DNA of 64,000 nt from Cyanobacteria bacterium SIG26. Lineage in GTDB: Bacteria; Cyanobacteriota; Vampirovibrionia; Gastranaerophilales; Gastranaerophilaceae. Of this stretch, positions 27,500 to 36,308 are shown in pieces. Position 1 is the first letter of the stretch, and every line of letters begins with the position of its first letter. The stretch is taken from positions 36,515-100,514 of the forward strand of contig SUTS01000008.1 in NCBI GenBank assembly GCA_015152555.1, read 5' to 3'. Both the position numbers and the translations under genes were made by a program. The notes below the pieces were generated by a model. It did no database searches. It was given only the letters and a program-made list of their open reading frames with translations, and was not told the origin of the DNA.

Positions 27500-28576
27500 A
27501 TGGGTGATGAGGATAAGCAGTTTGATGCCACCCCTCGAAAACTCGAGCAGGCAAGAAAAGAAGGGCAGGTTGTAAAGTCAAAAGACTTTTCAACGGCGGT
27601 GTCTTTGCTTGTTTTATTTTCTGTAATATTTGGACTTGCGCCTTTTGTTTGGGATCAAATTGTTACTGTTTTTACTCTTTTATATGAACAAATTCCAAAT
27701 TCTCACATGGAAGATGTTGGTTATATGTATGTTCTTTTAATAGCAGTTAAGGGAGCTGCATTAATTATTGGTCCGATTCTTGCGATAGCTTGGATGGTTG
27801 CGGTTTTGGCGGATTTCGTTCAAGTGGGACCTTTGGTCGCTATCGCGCCATTGATGCCAAAGTTGGATAAACTCAATCCTACTAAGTATTTTAAAAACAT
27901 TATGTCAATAAAAACTCTTTTTGAATTATTTAAAAACATTGTGAAAGTTATTATACTTGGTTATATTGGTTGGATAGTTTATAAAGATCACATCGAATCT
28001 ATTTTGATGTTGGCTTCTGTAGATAACAATTTTGCAGTTATGATTGAGTTTGGTAAACTTATTACAGAGTTTATTTTCAAAGCGTGTATTGCCTTTTTAG
28101 TTATTGCAGCTGCGGATTATGGTGTTACCAAGTGGAAGTTTTTAAAAGATCAAAAAATGTCATTTAAGGAAATTAAAGACGAATACAAAAACTCCGAAGG
28201 TGACCCTAATGTCAAAGCTCAACTACGTCAAAGACGTATGCAAATGTTACAACAAGGGGCAATGGATTCTGTTCCGACGGCTGACTTTGTTGTTACAAAC
28301 CCAACTCATGTTGCTTGTGCGATAAAGTATGTAGCAGAAGAAATGGACTCACCTATGTTGATCGCCAAAGGAACTGAGTTGATTGCTAAAAAGATTATAA
28401 ATATTGCCAAAGAACATAATGTTCCGGTCATTGAAAATCCACCGGTTGCAAGAGCTTTATTTAGAATGGTTGATTTAAATCATTCAATTCCGCCGGAATT
28501 GTATAAGGCTGTAGCAGAAATTTTAACGTTCGTTTATAAGATGAAAAATCCACCAAATAAACGACCGCGAAATTAA
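27500..28576 (+). CDS. flhB: Flagellar/type III export protein FlhB
   Basis: 358-aa inner-membrane export component that switches substrate class. The N-terminus (DKQFDATPRKLEQARKEGQV) is the family signature. Four membrane helices lie between residues about 30 and 215. The cytoplasmic domain contains the autocleavage site NPTH at residues 267-270. It is closer to flagellar FlhB than to YscU-type proteins by this N-terminus and NPTHV. It stands apart from other flagellar structural genes and is followed by a FliA-like sigma factor, a pairing that implies flagellar or related export. Confidence 0.93.
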   Translation: MGDEDKQFDATPRKLEQARKEGQVVKSKDFSTAVSLLVLFSVIFGLAPFVWDQIVTVFTLLYEQIPNSHMEDVGYMYVLLIAVKGAALIIGPILAIAWMVAVLADFVQVGPLVAIAPLMPKLDKLNPTKYFKNIMSIKTLFELFKNIVKVIILGYIGWIVYKDHIESILMLASVDNNFAVMIEFGKLITEFIFKACIAFLVIAAADYGVTKWKFLKDQKMSFKEIKDEYKNSEGDPNVKAQLRQRRMQMLQQGAMDSVPTADFVVTNPTHVACAIKYVAEEMDSPMLIAKGTELIAKKIINIAKEHNVPVIENPPVARALFRMVDLNHSIPPELYKAVAEILTFVYKMKNPPNKRPRN

Positions 28577-28594
28577 TATATTGTAGTATTATTG

Positions 28595-29269
28595 ATGTGT
28601 AAAATCATGACAAATCAAGATAGAACAAATTTACAAAAATACATAGATATAGTGCAGAAGGTTGCAAGAGTTGAGCATAGACGTATTCCGTCACACATGG
28701 TTGAATATGAAGAGCTGCTTTCAATCGGTATTATTGCTATTCAGGTGATGATAAAAAATAAAACTCCTGAACAACTCGAAAAATATAATTCTGCATACAT
28801 TGCTACTGCAGTTCGATGGGCTATTAGAAACGAATTAAGAATCAGATATAAATGGTATTCTTTAAAACATAAAAGTGAAGAAGAATACGATGAGGATGAA
28901 GTTGTAGAAGGCATGGATATGAAACAGGCAAAAGTCCGTGAAGCTATTTACGAGACTATTTTGTCTATTGATGGTTTGGCTGCTGCCGCAAGTGATAATG
29001 ATTCCCCATTTGACTTTATTAAAGATCCGCATGCTATGCCGGATGAAAATGCCGAAATTTCAGAAATGGGTAAAATGATTCGTGCCGCAATTTCTAAACT
29101 TCCGCCGAAAGAAAGAACAGTAGTAGAATATAGATTTTATAGAAATATGCAAGTAAAAGATATTGCTACACAAATAGGCCTATCTCCATCAAGGGTTACT
29201 CGTATTGTGCAGTCTTCGTTGAATGCTGTTCGTGATTATTTGACTCAACACGAACAATATGGGTATTAA
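28595..29269 (+). CDS. FliA/sigma-28-like RNA polymerase sigma factor
   Basis: 224-aa sigma-70-family protein without region 1.1. Region 2 (about residues 30-85) includes 'YEELLSIGIIAIQ' and 'YIATAVRWAIRNELR'. Region 4 (about 155-215) includes 'LPPKERTVVEYRFY', 'MQVKDIATQIGLSPSRVTRI', then VQSSLNAV. Size and layout fit FliA/SigD. The start is ambiguous: TTG 28592, ATG 28595 or ATG 28607; none has a clear Shine-Dalgarno. It lies 18 bases after flhB and so is likely co-transcribed. Several genes in the window carry sigma-28-type promoters, the probable targets. Confidence 0.85.
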   Translation: MCKIMTNQDRTNLQKYIDIVQKVARVEHRRIPSHMVEYEELLSIGIIAIQVMIKNKTPEQLEKYNSAYIATAVRWAIRNELRIRYKWYSLKHKSEEEYDEDEVVEGMDMKQAKVREAIYETILSIDGLAAAASDNDSPFDFIKDPHAMPDENAEISEMGKMIRAAISKLPPKERTVVEYRFYRNMQVKDIATQIGLSPSRVTRIVQSSLNAVRDYLTQHEQYGY

Positions 29270-29370
29270 TAAATCTTAATATATATTTCTAAGTTGGCAA
29301 AATTTCTTAAATTAATGTTTTTATATAGATGTGTGAAAGTGTGTATAATTCTATATAAAGGAGTGTGTCT

Positions 29371-29691
29371 ATGATAGGAAATGTCGCTACAGTTGGTAAT
29401 GTTGAAGCTGTAAAACCGTTTGTACCCGTAGAAAAAGGTAATGTTGGTAAAGTTGTTAATGTTAACAAAGGTAATATCAGGCAAGTTGTAACAACTCAAA
29501 GCGGAGAATCTATTGTAATTCCGGTAATGCTTGGTTCTACTACAACAGTAAAACCATTAAAAGATGGTACTTATGAAGTAACAACAAAACCTTCTGTTTA
29601 TGGTGCTGAAGCTAAAAAGACAATTTTAACAGAAGAGCAATTAATTGAAAAATACGGAGCTTATAAAACAAAATTTCATGCAATTGCGTAA
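29371..29691 (+). CDS. Hypothetical protein, 106 aa
   Basis: Not recognised. It starts at the ATG at 29371, since AAAGGAG lies seven bases before it; a GTG two codons upstream is unlikely. The sequence has a valine-glycine-asparagine pattern (VGKVVNVNKGNIRQVV) and predicted beta strands. There is no signal peptide. A TATAAT box lies at 29344-29349. It is followed by a strong terminator. Function unknown. Confidence 0.6.
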   Translation: MIGNVATVGNVEAVKPFVPVEKGNVGKVVNVNKGNIRQVVTTQSGESIVIPVMLGSTTTVKPLKDGTYEVTTKPSVYGAEAKKTILTEEQLIEKYGAYKTKFHAIA

Positions 29692-29703
29692 GTTATTATT
29701 TAA

Positions 29704-29740
29704 AAAACGGGCGGTTTGGAAGTTCCAAACCGCCCGTTTT
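29704..29740. terminator. Bidirectional terminator, about 17-bp stem
   Basis: AAAACGGGCGGTTTGGA (29704-29720) and its complement (29724-29740), with A- and T-runs on both sides, between convergent genes. Confidence 0.9.
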
Positions 29741-29743
29741 ATT

Positions 29744-30670
29744 TTAAATATTTCCGGTAGAACTATTTCTGTCATCTTCAAGTTGTCTTATGTCAATATT
29801 TGAGGTGTCTTCATCAGTATAATTGTTTATAACAGGAACATCTATTTCTACGTTAACATCTGCGTCAACCATTTCAATATCATTTTTATCAAATTCTTTA
29901 GTTTTACCGTCTTCCATTTTTACGGCAACTTTTCCGCTCATAAATTGAAGATAACAAACTTTACCCAAACCTTCGGTTGTCATTACAGATGAACCTACAG
30001 GAGGCATTCCTTTAGCAGCTTCAATGTAATTTGAGTATTCATAAGTTAGACAACACAATAGCCTGCCACAAGTTCCTGAAATTTTTCCGGGTGCAATTGG
30101 CATACCCTGATCTTTTGCCAGTTTTACATTTATTGTTGCAAATTTTCTTAAAAATGTTGAACAGCAGAATGGTTGCCCACAAATTCCTACACCTTCCAAT
30201 ATTGAGGTTTCATCTCTTACTCCGATATGACGTAAATCAATTCTTACACGAGTGAAAGTTTGTGTTAAATCTTTCAATAATGCTCTGAAATCAACTCTTT
30301 CCGGAGCTGTATAATAAAATGTTATTTTACGCCTATCAAAAGTTATACGACATTGTACAAGATTCATTGCTAAATTATGTTGTTTAACCAATGCCTGACA
30401 CTTGAAAAAAGCTTCCACTTCTTCTTTTTTTATATCATCAAGAGTTTGCAAATCTCTTTGAGAAAGCACTCTTATGACACTTAATGCTTCAGGTTTATTT
30501 TTGGCATTTTCCCACAATTGTTCAATTTGAGAATTTACAATAAATACCTTTAAAGCTTCTTCTCCTTTTTCAGTACGGACAATAACCATTTGATCCGGTT
30601 CTAATTTTATAGTGTCCGGTACATTTAGCGGATAATATGTATTTTTCAAATATCTAACGGCAAATTTCAT
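29744..30670 (-). CDS. ricT: PSP1-domain protein RicT/YaaT
   Basis: 308-aa cytosolic protein of the YaaT/RicT family. In Bacillus this works with RicA and RicF as an Fe-S complex that promotes RNase Y-dependent mRNA processing. The conserved cysteine clusters are present (VGICGQPFCCSTFLRKF and SGTCGRLLCCLTYEY), as is the PSP1 start near residue 55. A C-terminal tail of about 40 acidic residues is extra. Its start overlaps the gpsA stop by one base. Co-location with gpsA is not functional in any known way. Confidence 0.88.
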   Translation of the reverse strand: MKFAVRYLKNTYYPLNVPDTIKLEPDQMVIVRTEKGEEALKVFIVNSQIEQLWENAKNKPEALSVIRVLSQRDLQTLDDIKKEEVEAFFKCQALVKQHNLAMNLVQCRITFDRRKITFYYTAPERVDFRALLKDLTQTFTRVRIDLRHIGVRDETSILEGVGICGQPFCCSTFLRKFATINVKLAKDQGMPIAPGKISGTCGRLLCCLTYEYSNYIEAAKGMPPVGSSVMTTEGLGKVCYLQFMSGKVAVKMEDGKTKEFDKNDIEMVDADVNVEIDVPVINNYTDEDTSNIDIRQLEDDRNSSTGNI

Positions 30671-31671
30671 TATACGTATCTTTCTTCTTCTTTCAATTTT
30701 CTATTCATTAATTTTGATAATAATTGTTCCGGAGTAATATCTGTATATACAGCTTCATAAATAGCTTCAGATACAGGAACTTCTAATTCTAACTTTTTAG
30801 CAAGCTCACAAATTGCTTTTGAGGTTTTTACACCTTCTGCGACCGAACCCAATTCCGCTAAAATGTCATTGATTTTTTTCCCTTTTGCAAGCATTGAACC
30901 AACGGTATAGTTGCGAGACATTGGTGATGAGCAAGTAGCAATTAAATCACCCATGCCGGATAATCCATATAAAGTTGATGGATTTGCGCCAAGTTGGATA
31001 CTTACGCGTACGATTTCAGCCATTCCGCGGGTAAGAAGTGAACCTGCACAATTGTCACCAAGACCCATTGTATGTGCAAAACCTGAAGCGATTGCGATAA
31101 CGTTTTTCAAGCTACCGCCTAATTCAACACCAATTACATCGGTGTTTGTATACAATCTGAATTTGCTTGGTACGTTGCAAGCTTGTTGAACAAATTGAGC
31201 GGTTTCAATATCTTCGCAAGCAACACATGCTGCTGTTGGTTTTCCTTGTAACACTTCTTTTGCTAGTGTTGGACCTGATAAGATTACTAATTTTTGTTCA
31301 GGTAAAACGTCTTTGATAACTTCTGACATTCTCATCAATGATGGTAGTTCAATACCTTTTGACGCGTTTACAAGCACTTGGTTTGGTTGTATCCCAGCGA
31401 GTTTTAAATTTTCACAAACATCTCTTGTTCCAGAGGTTGCAACAACGGATAAAATAATATCTGCGTCTTTAATAGCTTCAGATAAATTTGATGAAATTTC
31501 AATTTTATCATCTAACTGGACTTCTAAAGGTTTTGAACAATGTTTATTTTTAATTAAATCTTCACTTAAATCTTGAGCTCTACCCCAAACGGTTATTTCA
31601 TCGAAGTTGTCTGTTAATAACCAAGCTAAAGTAAGCCCCCAACATCCTGCTCCAAGTACTGTTAATTTCAT
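30670..31671 (-). CDS. gpsA: Glycerol-3-phosphate dehydrogenase [NAD(P)+]
   Basis: 333-aa enzyme that reduces dihydroxyacetone phosphate to sn-glycerol-3-phosphate for phospholipid synthesis. It has the Rossmann motif LGAGCWGLTLAWLL at the N-terminus, 'ILSGPTLAKEVLQGKPTAA', the catalytic lysine in 'GVELGGSLKNVIAIASG', and the conserved SGMGDLIATC. The length is typical. It is first of a two-gene operon with ricT, one-base overlap, and lies 13 bases after murQ, so all three may be one transcript. Confidence 0.96.
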   Translation of the reverse strand: MKLTVLGAGCWGLTLAWLLTDNFDEITVWGRAQDLSEDLIKNKHCSKPLEVQLDDKIEISSNLSEAIKDADIILSVVATSGTRDVCENLKLAGIQPNQVLVNASKGIELPSLMRMSEVIKDVLPEQKLVILSGPTLAKEVLQGKPTAACVACEDIETAQFVQQACNVPSKFRLYTNTDVIGVELGGSLKNVIAIASGFAHTMGLGDNCAGSLLTRGMAEIVRVSIQLGANPSTLYGLSGMGDLIATCSSPMSRNYTVGSMLAKGKKINDILAELGSVAEGVKTSKAICELAKKLELEVPVSEAIYEAVYTDITPEQLLSKLMNRKLKEEERYV

Positions 31672-31684
31672 AATATTTATCCTC

Positions 31685-32581
31685 CTACACTGCAGGCTCT
31701 TCTAATTTTATCAATTTTCGAAGAACTCCACCGTGCTTTTTCAACTCTATTCTAGCTTGATCTGTATCAAGTTTTTTCATAATCATAATTATTGCTGTTT
31801 TAATTTCCCAATCGCATCTTAAAAGTGCTGCAAGTGCGGCACTATGTGATACTTCAGCTATTTGAGAAACAATTCTTATAGCTCTATCTTTTAGTTTTTC
31901 ATTTACGGCCTTTAAATCTATCATAAAGTTTTCGTAGGTTTTGCCGATTTTAATCATAGCTCCGGTTGTAAGCATATTTAATATCATTTTTTGAGCAGTA
32001 CCGGCTTTCAGGCGACTGGAACCTGCAATGACTTCAGGGCCAACTTCTGCGCAGATTACGTGTCCTGCTTCAATAGCAATTTGGCCTTTTGAATTACATG
32101 TAATAGCTATTGTTGCAGCTCCAACTTCATCAGCCTTTTCAAGGACACCTAACAAATATTTGGGATTTCCGCTTGCTGATATAACAACACAGACATCTTT
32201 GTCAGTTAAAACCTCAGCATCTTTTTTCCCGTCAGAAAAATTATCTTCAGCACCTTCTACAGCTGAAAAGAATGCTTTTTCGCCACCTGCAATTATCCCT
32301 TGCACCATAGAAGAATCTACGCTGAATGTAGGAGGGCATTCTGAAGCATCTAAAATTCCAAGTCGTCCGGATGTTCCTGCACCAAAATAGAATAATCTGC
32401 CGCCTTTTAAAAATGCTTTTGCAATCATGTCAATTGCTGTGGCTATATTTGGGGCTTCATCTCCGACAACTTTTGCGACAATTAAATCTTCTTCGTTCAT
32501 TTTACGAACCATATCAATTGTTGATAACAAATCAATGTCTTTGGTATTTTCATTTCTGTATTCGGTTATTACTTCACTCAT
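31685..32581 (-). CDS. murQ: N-acetylmuramic acid 6-phosphate etherase
   Basis: 298-aa SIS-domain enzyme that cleaves the lactyl ether of MurNAc-6-phosphate in peptidoglycan recycling. The motifs GAGTSGRLGILDASECPPTF (residues about 65-85), 'GEKAFFSAVEGAEDN' and SSRLKAGTAQK are characteristic. The length is typical. It sits upstream of gpsA. No MurNAc transporter or AnmK is in the window, so the source of substrate (own wall turnover or other gut bacteria) is open. Confidence 0.95.
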   Translation of the reverse strand: MSEVITEYRNENTKDIDLLSTIDMVRKMNEEDLIVAKVVGDEAPNIATAIDMIAKAFLKGGRLFYFGAGTSGRLGILDASECPPTFSVDSSMVQGIIAGGEKAFFSAVEGAEDNFSDGKKDAEVLTDKDVCVVISASGNPKYLLGVLEKADEVGAATIAITCNSKGQIAIEAGHVICAEVGPEVIAGSSRLKAGTAQKMILNMLTTGAMIKIGKTYENFMIDLKAVNEKLKDRAIRIVSQIAEVSHSAALAALLRCDWEIKTAIIMIMKKLDTDQARIELKKHGGVLRKLIKLEEPAV

Positions 32582-32621
32582 ACCCTACTCCTTTTCACCA
32601 TTATGCTTAAAACGAAATATA

Positions 32622-33086
32622 TTATACAAGTTTAATTAAATTAGACATTTCGATAGCTGCTTTAGCTGCATCAGAACCTTTGTTACCGGCTTTTGTTCCG
32701 GCTCTTTCTATAGCTTGTTCAATATTATCTGTTGTTAATACTCCAAAAATTACCGGTACACCAGTTTGTAAGCTTACTTGAGCAACACCTTTTGATACTT
32801 CTGCACATACATAATCATAATGTGATGTAGAACCCTTAATTACAGCCCCTAGAGTGATTATTGCATTGTATTTTTTTGTTTGCGCAAATTTTTGTGCAAT
32901 AACAGGTATTTCAAACGCGCCCGGAACTTTTACGATATCAATGTTGTCAGTGGAAACTCCGTGTCTTTTTAATTCATCGATTGCACCTGCAAGTAATTTC
33001 GAACCGATAAAATCGTTAAATCTGGATACTATAATACAAAATTTATCATCAACTGTTGTTGTTAATTGCCCTTCAAAAGTTTTCAT
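32622..33086 (-). CDS. ribH: 6,7-dimethyl-8-ribityllumazine synthase
   Basis: 154-aa riboflavin-pathway enzyme, joining the aminouracil and butanone-phosphate precursors. It has '[19 protein letters not shown]', VPGAFEIP, and the substrate-binding '[18 protein letters not shown]' with the catalytic His. The length is usual. It stands apart from other rib genes; no FMN riboswitch is visible in its short leader. Confidence 0.95.
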   Translation of the reverse strand: MKTFEGQLTTTVDDKFCIIVSRFNDFIGSKLLAGAIDELKRHGVSTDNIDIVKVPGAFEIPVIAQKFAQTKKYNAIITLGAVIKGSTSHYDYVCAEVSKGVAQVSLQTGVPVIFGVLTTDNIEQAIERAGTKAGNKGSDAAKAAIEMSNLIKLV

Positions 33087-33142
33087 TCTACATACTCCTT
33101 AAAAATATCCTTCTATATGCTTAAATTTTACAATATGCAAGG

Positions 33143-33841
33143 TTATTTTACAAGAAGACCGCCAAAAATCTTATAAAAAATATATAAAGCAACAATTATC
33201 AATAATAACCCGCTAATTTTCATGATTTTTTCAGATAAATTATAGAATTTTGGGTTAGATTTAAGTTTAGAGGTTAAAAATCCTGCAATAATAAAGATTA
33301 AGCCTTGACCTATTGAAAATAAAAATAGCATAATAACAGCTTGCCAAACATTTGCAGATATTGATGCAAATGCCATTATACTTGCTAATATCGGGGTTGA
33401 GCACGGTGTGCCTATCAAAGCAAAAACAGCACCTAAAAGTAATGGGTAAAAGAAACTATTTCCCCATCTGTTTTGAGGAATTTCTTTTATCATCACAGGA
33501 AGATCAAAATCAATAGCTCCGATGATTTTCAATCCCATTATTGAAATAACAGAAGCTACAAATAACGCAAAGTATGGATTGCCGACAAATATTTTACCTG
33601 TTAGAGCACAAATTATTCCTATGATTGAAAAGACAATACCTGTACCCATTACAAATATTATCATTTGCGCGAGAGTTTTCAATGGTTTTTCCTGAGAAAA
33701 ACCACCAATATAACCAATAATCAATGGTAACATTGATAAAGAACAAGGTGAAATAGATGAAATTAATCCACCGAGTAATGAGGCCGCAAATAAAACATAA
33801 ATACTGCTTTCACTAGTAAAAAATTGTGTTAAGTTTTCCAT
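33143..33841 (-). CDS. CcdA-like cytochrome c biogenesis/thiol-disulfide transporter
   Basis: 232-aa membrane protein with six predicted helices and the CcdA/DsbD-beta signature: a first helix with 'SLLGGLISSISPCSLSMLPL' and, in the fourth, 'GAVFALIGTPCSTPILASI', i.e. the two Pro-Cys pairs that carry electrons across the membrane. Three bases separate it from the upstream thioredoxin-like gene, its probable partner. It likely feeds reducing power to an extracytoplasmic thiol protein. Confidence 0.9.
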   Translation of the reverse strand: MENLTQFFTSESSIYVLFAASLLGGLISSISPCSLSMLPLIIGYIGGFSQEKPLKTLAQMIIFVMGTGIVFSIIGIICALTGKIFVGNPYFALFVASVISIMGLKIIGAIDFDLPVMIKEIPQNRWGNSFFYPLLLGAVFALIGTPCSTPILASIMAFASISANVWQAVIMLFLFSIGQGLIFIIAGFLTSKLKSNPKFYNLSEKIMKISGLLLIIVALYIFYKIFGGLLVK

Positions 33842-33844
33842 AAT

Positions 33845-34234
33845 TTATTTCAATCCTTGAATATAATTATCCATTTGTTCTGCAGGGATAGCTGTTTCAA
33901 TACGCATATATTGTGAACCGTCAGAATTTAGCATTATAATAGTCGGAACCATAACAACTTTATGTTTTTTTATCATGGCATTTTTCATATCATTTCTGCT
34001 ATCAACGATTATTTCAGTGTATGCAATACTATCTTTGTATTTTGGCATAACTTCTTGCATAACTTTTTCAACTTCTTTACATTCAGAACACATAGTTGAA
34101 GAAAATTTTATAATTTGAGGCTTTCCTAAAGCTTCAGCAACTGTAGAGGTTGACTTATCAAATGTCAAACCCCAGAAAGCTAACATAGGTAAAATTAATA
34201 TTGCTAAAATTGTAATGATTGATTTTTTATCCAT
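33845..34234 (-). CDS. Membrane-anchored thioredoxin-fold protein
   Basis: 129 aa from the ATG at 34234, chosen because AAAGGAG lies seven bases upstream; a longer frame to 34267 lacks signals. An N-terminal anchor (residues 5-22) is followed by a thioredoxin domain with the redox motif C49-S-E-C52 and the cis-proline region VPTIIML. It would act outside the membrane as the electron acceptor of the adjacent CcdA-like protein. TATAAC with upstream TG, a possible promoter, lies about 25 bases before the start. Confidence 0.85.
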   Translation of the reverse strand: MDKKSIITILAILILPMLAFWGLTFDKSTSTVAEALGKPQIIKFSSTMCSECKEVEKVMQEVMPKYKDSIAYTEIIVDSRNDMKNAMIKKHKVVMVPTIIMLNSDGSQYMRIETAIPAEQMDNYIQGLK

Positions 34235-34315
34235 AAAATACTCCTTTACTTTATTGTTATACCACATTAATACAGATATGCTAAAGAATTTACAATTGCC
34301 ACAACGGCTATTCTA

Positions 34316-34843
34316 TTATCCTTTTATAGCGCCCCAAGCTTTTACATCAGCTCGTTCATATCTTATCAAATAATAAGATCCGGATTCAATGTATTCAATG
34401 GAAGCTTCTTGGTAAATATCATCTTCTTCAGTTATAGGTGGCATTCCTTGTTTTGCTCGTTTTTTATTTGTTTTTTCGATTTCTTTTTGCTCTTTTTTTT
34501 CGCGTTTTAATGCTTTTTTATCTTTTACAATTTCGTATTCAGACATGTCAATTTCAACTTTAAATACAGGAATAATTGCTATAGCGATTTTTGATTGAAT
34601 TAGTATTAAAAAGTCTTTTTCGTCTGATAGTGCTAATTCATAATGCCCCGGAGGAATTACATTCCCGAATTCGTCTTTGATTTCATCTACCAAAGATAAT
34701 GTCGGATAAGTAGATTCTCTAAGTGAATATTTATAAAAAGATTGGCTACCGACAATTAATCCCGCCGTAATTTGTGGCTCCACAGGATAAGCTCTTGTTT
34801 CGGAATGCATCATTATATTGTCAACAAAAGCCCCTTCAAACAC
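34316..34843 (-). CDS. Hypothetical protein, 175 aa
   Basis: Not recognised. A soluble protein with a beta-rich N-terminal half and a highly charged lysine/glutamate helix (about residues 107-130, KKALKREKKEQKEIEKTNKK). The start is GTG at 34843, directly after the rnpA stop (TAA then GTG), which implies coupling to rnpA; an ATG ten codons in is an alternative. It occupies the place where yidC-linked genes often follow rnpA. Confidence 0.6.
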   Translation of the reverse strand: MFEGAFVDNIMMHSETRAYPVEPQITAGLIVGSQSFYKYSLRESTYPTLSLVDEIKDEFGNVIPPGHYELALSDEKDFLILIQSKIAIAIIPVFKVEIDMSEYEIVKDKKALKREKKEQKEIEKTNKKRAKQGMPPITEEDDIYQEASIEYIESGSYYLIRYERADVKAWGAIKG

Positions 34844-35194
34844 TTAAATTTGCTCCAATACTTTTTGTACACTCTTGTTTATTTGCTCATAACTCTTTCC
34901 AAGGGCTTTTTCTGTTCCGACAAAGACCAAGGATAAATAATTTTGTGATTGTCCTAAATTACCTTCTTTTAGGTATAATCTATAACTTTCTCTCATTAAT
35001 CGTTTCAAACGATTACGTTTTACAGCTCGTTTATGGACCTTTTTACTGACAACAAAACCGACTTTTGTCGGACTGTCATCCTTTTTTTTAATCCCTGCAA
35101 ACAAAGTTACTCCACCCGAATGGGAGGAGTTTTTAACTTTATATGTAGCTTTAAAAGCTGATCTTTTTTTTAAGCGGTATTGCTTTGGTAACAC
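34844..35194 (-). CDS. rnpA: Ribonuclease P protein component
   Basis: 116-aa basic protein partner of RNase P RNA in tRNA 5' processing. It has 'KVGFVVSKKVHKRAVKRNRL' followed by KRLMRESYR, the RNR signature. I choose GTG 35194 (giving MLPKQYRLKKR, the usual family start) with GAGG five bases upstream; GTG 35200 would add two residues. It lies downstream of rpmH, the common bacterial order. Confidence 0.95.
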   Translation of the reverse strand: MLPKQYRLKKRSAFKATYKVKNSSHSGGVTLFAGIKKKDDSPTKVGFVVSKKVHKRAVKRNRLKRLMRESYRLYLKEGNLGQSQNYLSLVFVGTEKALGKSYEQINKSVQKVLEQI

Positions 35195-35247
35195 TGTCAC
35201 CTCGTATTTATTTAATGTTTGTGCCGTGTTCTCCTATTAAAAACCAA

Positions 35248-35400
35248 TTAAGCACGGTTTTTAGCTGTAATAGCAACTTTATGACGACCGCGAGCTCTAC
35301 GTCTGTTAATAACTTCACGTCCGCCCGGAGTAGCCATTCTAGCTCTGAAGCCGCTTACGTTTTGTCTTTTTCTTTTTGTTCCTTCTAGTGTACGTCTCAT
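35248..35400 (-). CDS. rpmH: Ribosomal protein bL34
   Basis: 50-aa highly basic 50S protein ([20 protein letters not shown], then [20 protein letters not shown]). It is the standard L34 sequence with the GFRARM and RRRARGR motifs. GGAA precedes the start. It is upstream of rnpA. The gene is antisense to a spurious open frame. Confidence 0.97.
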   Translation of the reverse strand: MRRTLEGTKRKRQNVSGFRARMATPGGREVINRRRARGRHKVAITAKNRA

Positions 35401-35498
35401 TTTTTTATTTCCTTTTACTATTTATTTGTCGTATAATTAAGATGTTATAGTAAACAAATAAATTAGTCAACAAATATTGAAGGGAATAGTTACGTATT

Positions 35499-36308
35499 AT
35501 GAAGAAAAATATAGGATTTATAGGTTGTGGCAAGATGGCAAGCGCAATTATAAGCGGAATTAAAAATTCTGTAATTGCTCAAAATTTTACTATTTTTGGT
35601 TCTGAAGTCAATGAACAAATAGCTAAATCTGCTTCTGATAGACTTGGTATTGATGTGTTTTTTGACAATAAAGCTTTGGTTAAAGCCTCTGATATAATAA
35701 TTATTGCAACCAAACCCAATTCAGTAGTTAATGTAATTGATGAAATCAAAGATTATTTAAATCCGGAAAAACTTGTTGTATCAATTGCTGCAGGAGTCAG
35801 TACGGAGAAAATCGGTAATATAATACCAAATAATCACGTAATACGTGTAATGCCGAATACACCAGCGCTTGTAAATTTAGGAATGTTTGGCATTTGTAAA
35901 GGCGTAAATGCTACAGATAAAGACATTCAGCTTATTGAAAATATTTTATCAATACTGGGCAAATGTATTATCATTGATGAATCTCAGATAGATATTGTTA
36001 CAGCTATTTCAGGTTCCGGGCCTGCATTTTTCTATCAGGTAATTGAGAATATTGCGCGTGCCGGTGAAAAATTAGGGTTAGATTATGATAAATCTCTAAT
36101 TTTAGCAACTCAGACAGCTTTAGGATCTGCGCAAATGGTATTTGAACGCGGAGATAAAACAGTTCAAACACTTATTGATAATGTCGCGACAAAAGGCGGT
36201 TGTACTTTTGTTGGAATTTCTGAGATGAAATCCCAACAATCTGATAAATTATTTTATGATGTTATTCAAAAAACAACCTCTAAAGCTAATGAACTTGGGA
36301 AAAATTAG
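35499..36308 (+). CDS. proC: Pyrroline-5-carboxylate reductase
   Basis: 269-aa NAD(P)H enzyme, last step of proline synthesis. It has the N-terminal IGFIGCGKMASAI nucleotide-binding motif, RVMPNTPALVNLGM, the conserved SGSGPAFFYQ, and a terminal 'TKGGCTFVGISEMK' variant of the TPGGxT motif, with K replacing P. The length is typical. A weak AAGGGA lies 14 bases before the ATG. The 3' end overlaps the convergent gene by 23 bases. Confidence 0.94.
   Translation: MKKNIGFIGCGKMASAIISGIKNSVIAQNFTIFGSEVNEQIAKSASDRLGIDVFFDNKALVKASDIIIIATKPNSVVNVIDEIKDYLNPEKLVVSIAAGVSTEKIGNIIPNNHVIRVMPNTPALVNLGMFGICKGVNATDKDIQLIENILSILGKCIIIDESQIDIVTAISGSGPAFFYQVIENIARAGEKLGLDYDKSLILATQTALGSAQMVFERGDKTVQTLIDNVATKGGCTFVGISEMKSQQSDKLFYDVIQKTTSKANELGKN

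Noticed and set aside
32582..33142. FMN riboswitch before ribH
   Set aside because: The leader is short and shows none of the conserved RFN stems.
35200..35500. Replication origin near rpmH
   Set aside because: No dnaA gene or cluster of DnaA boxes was seen.
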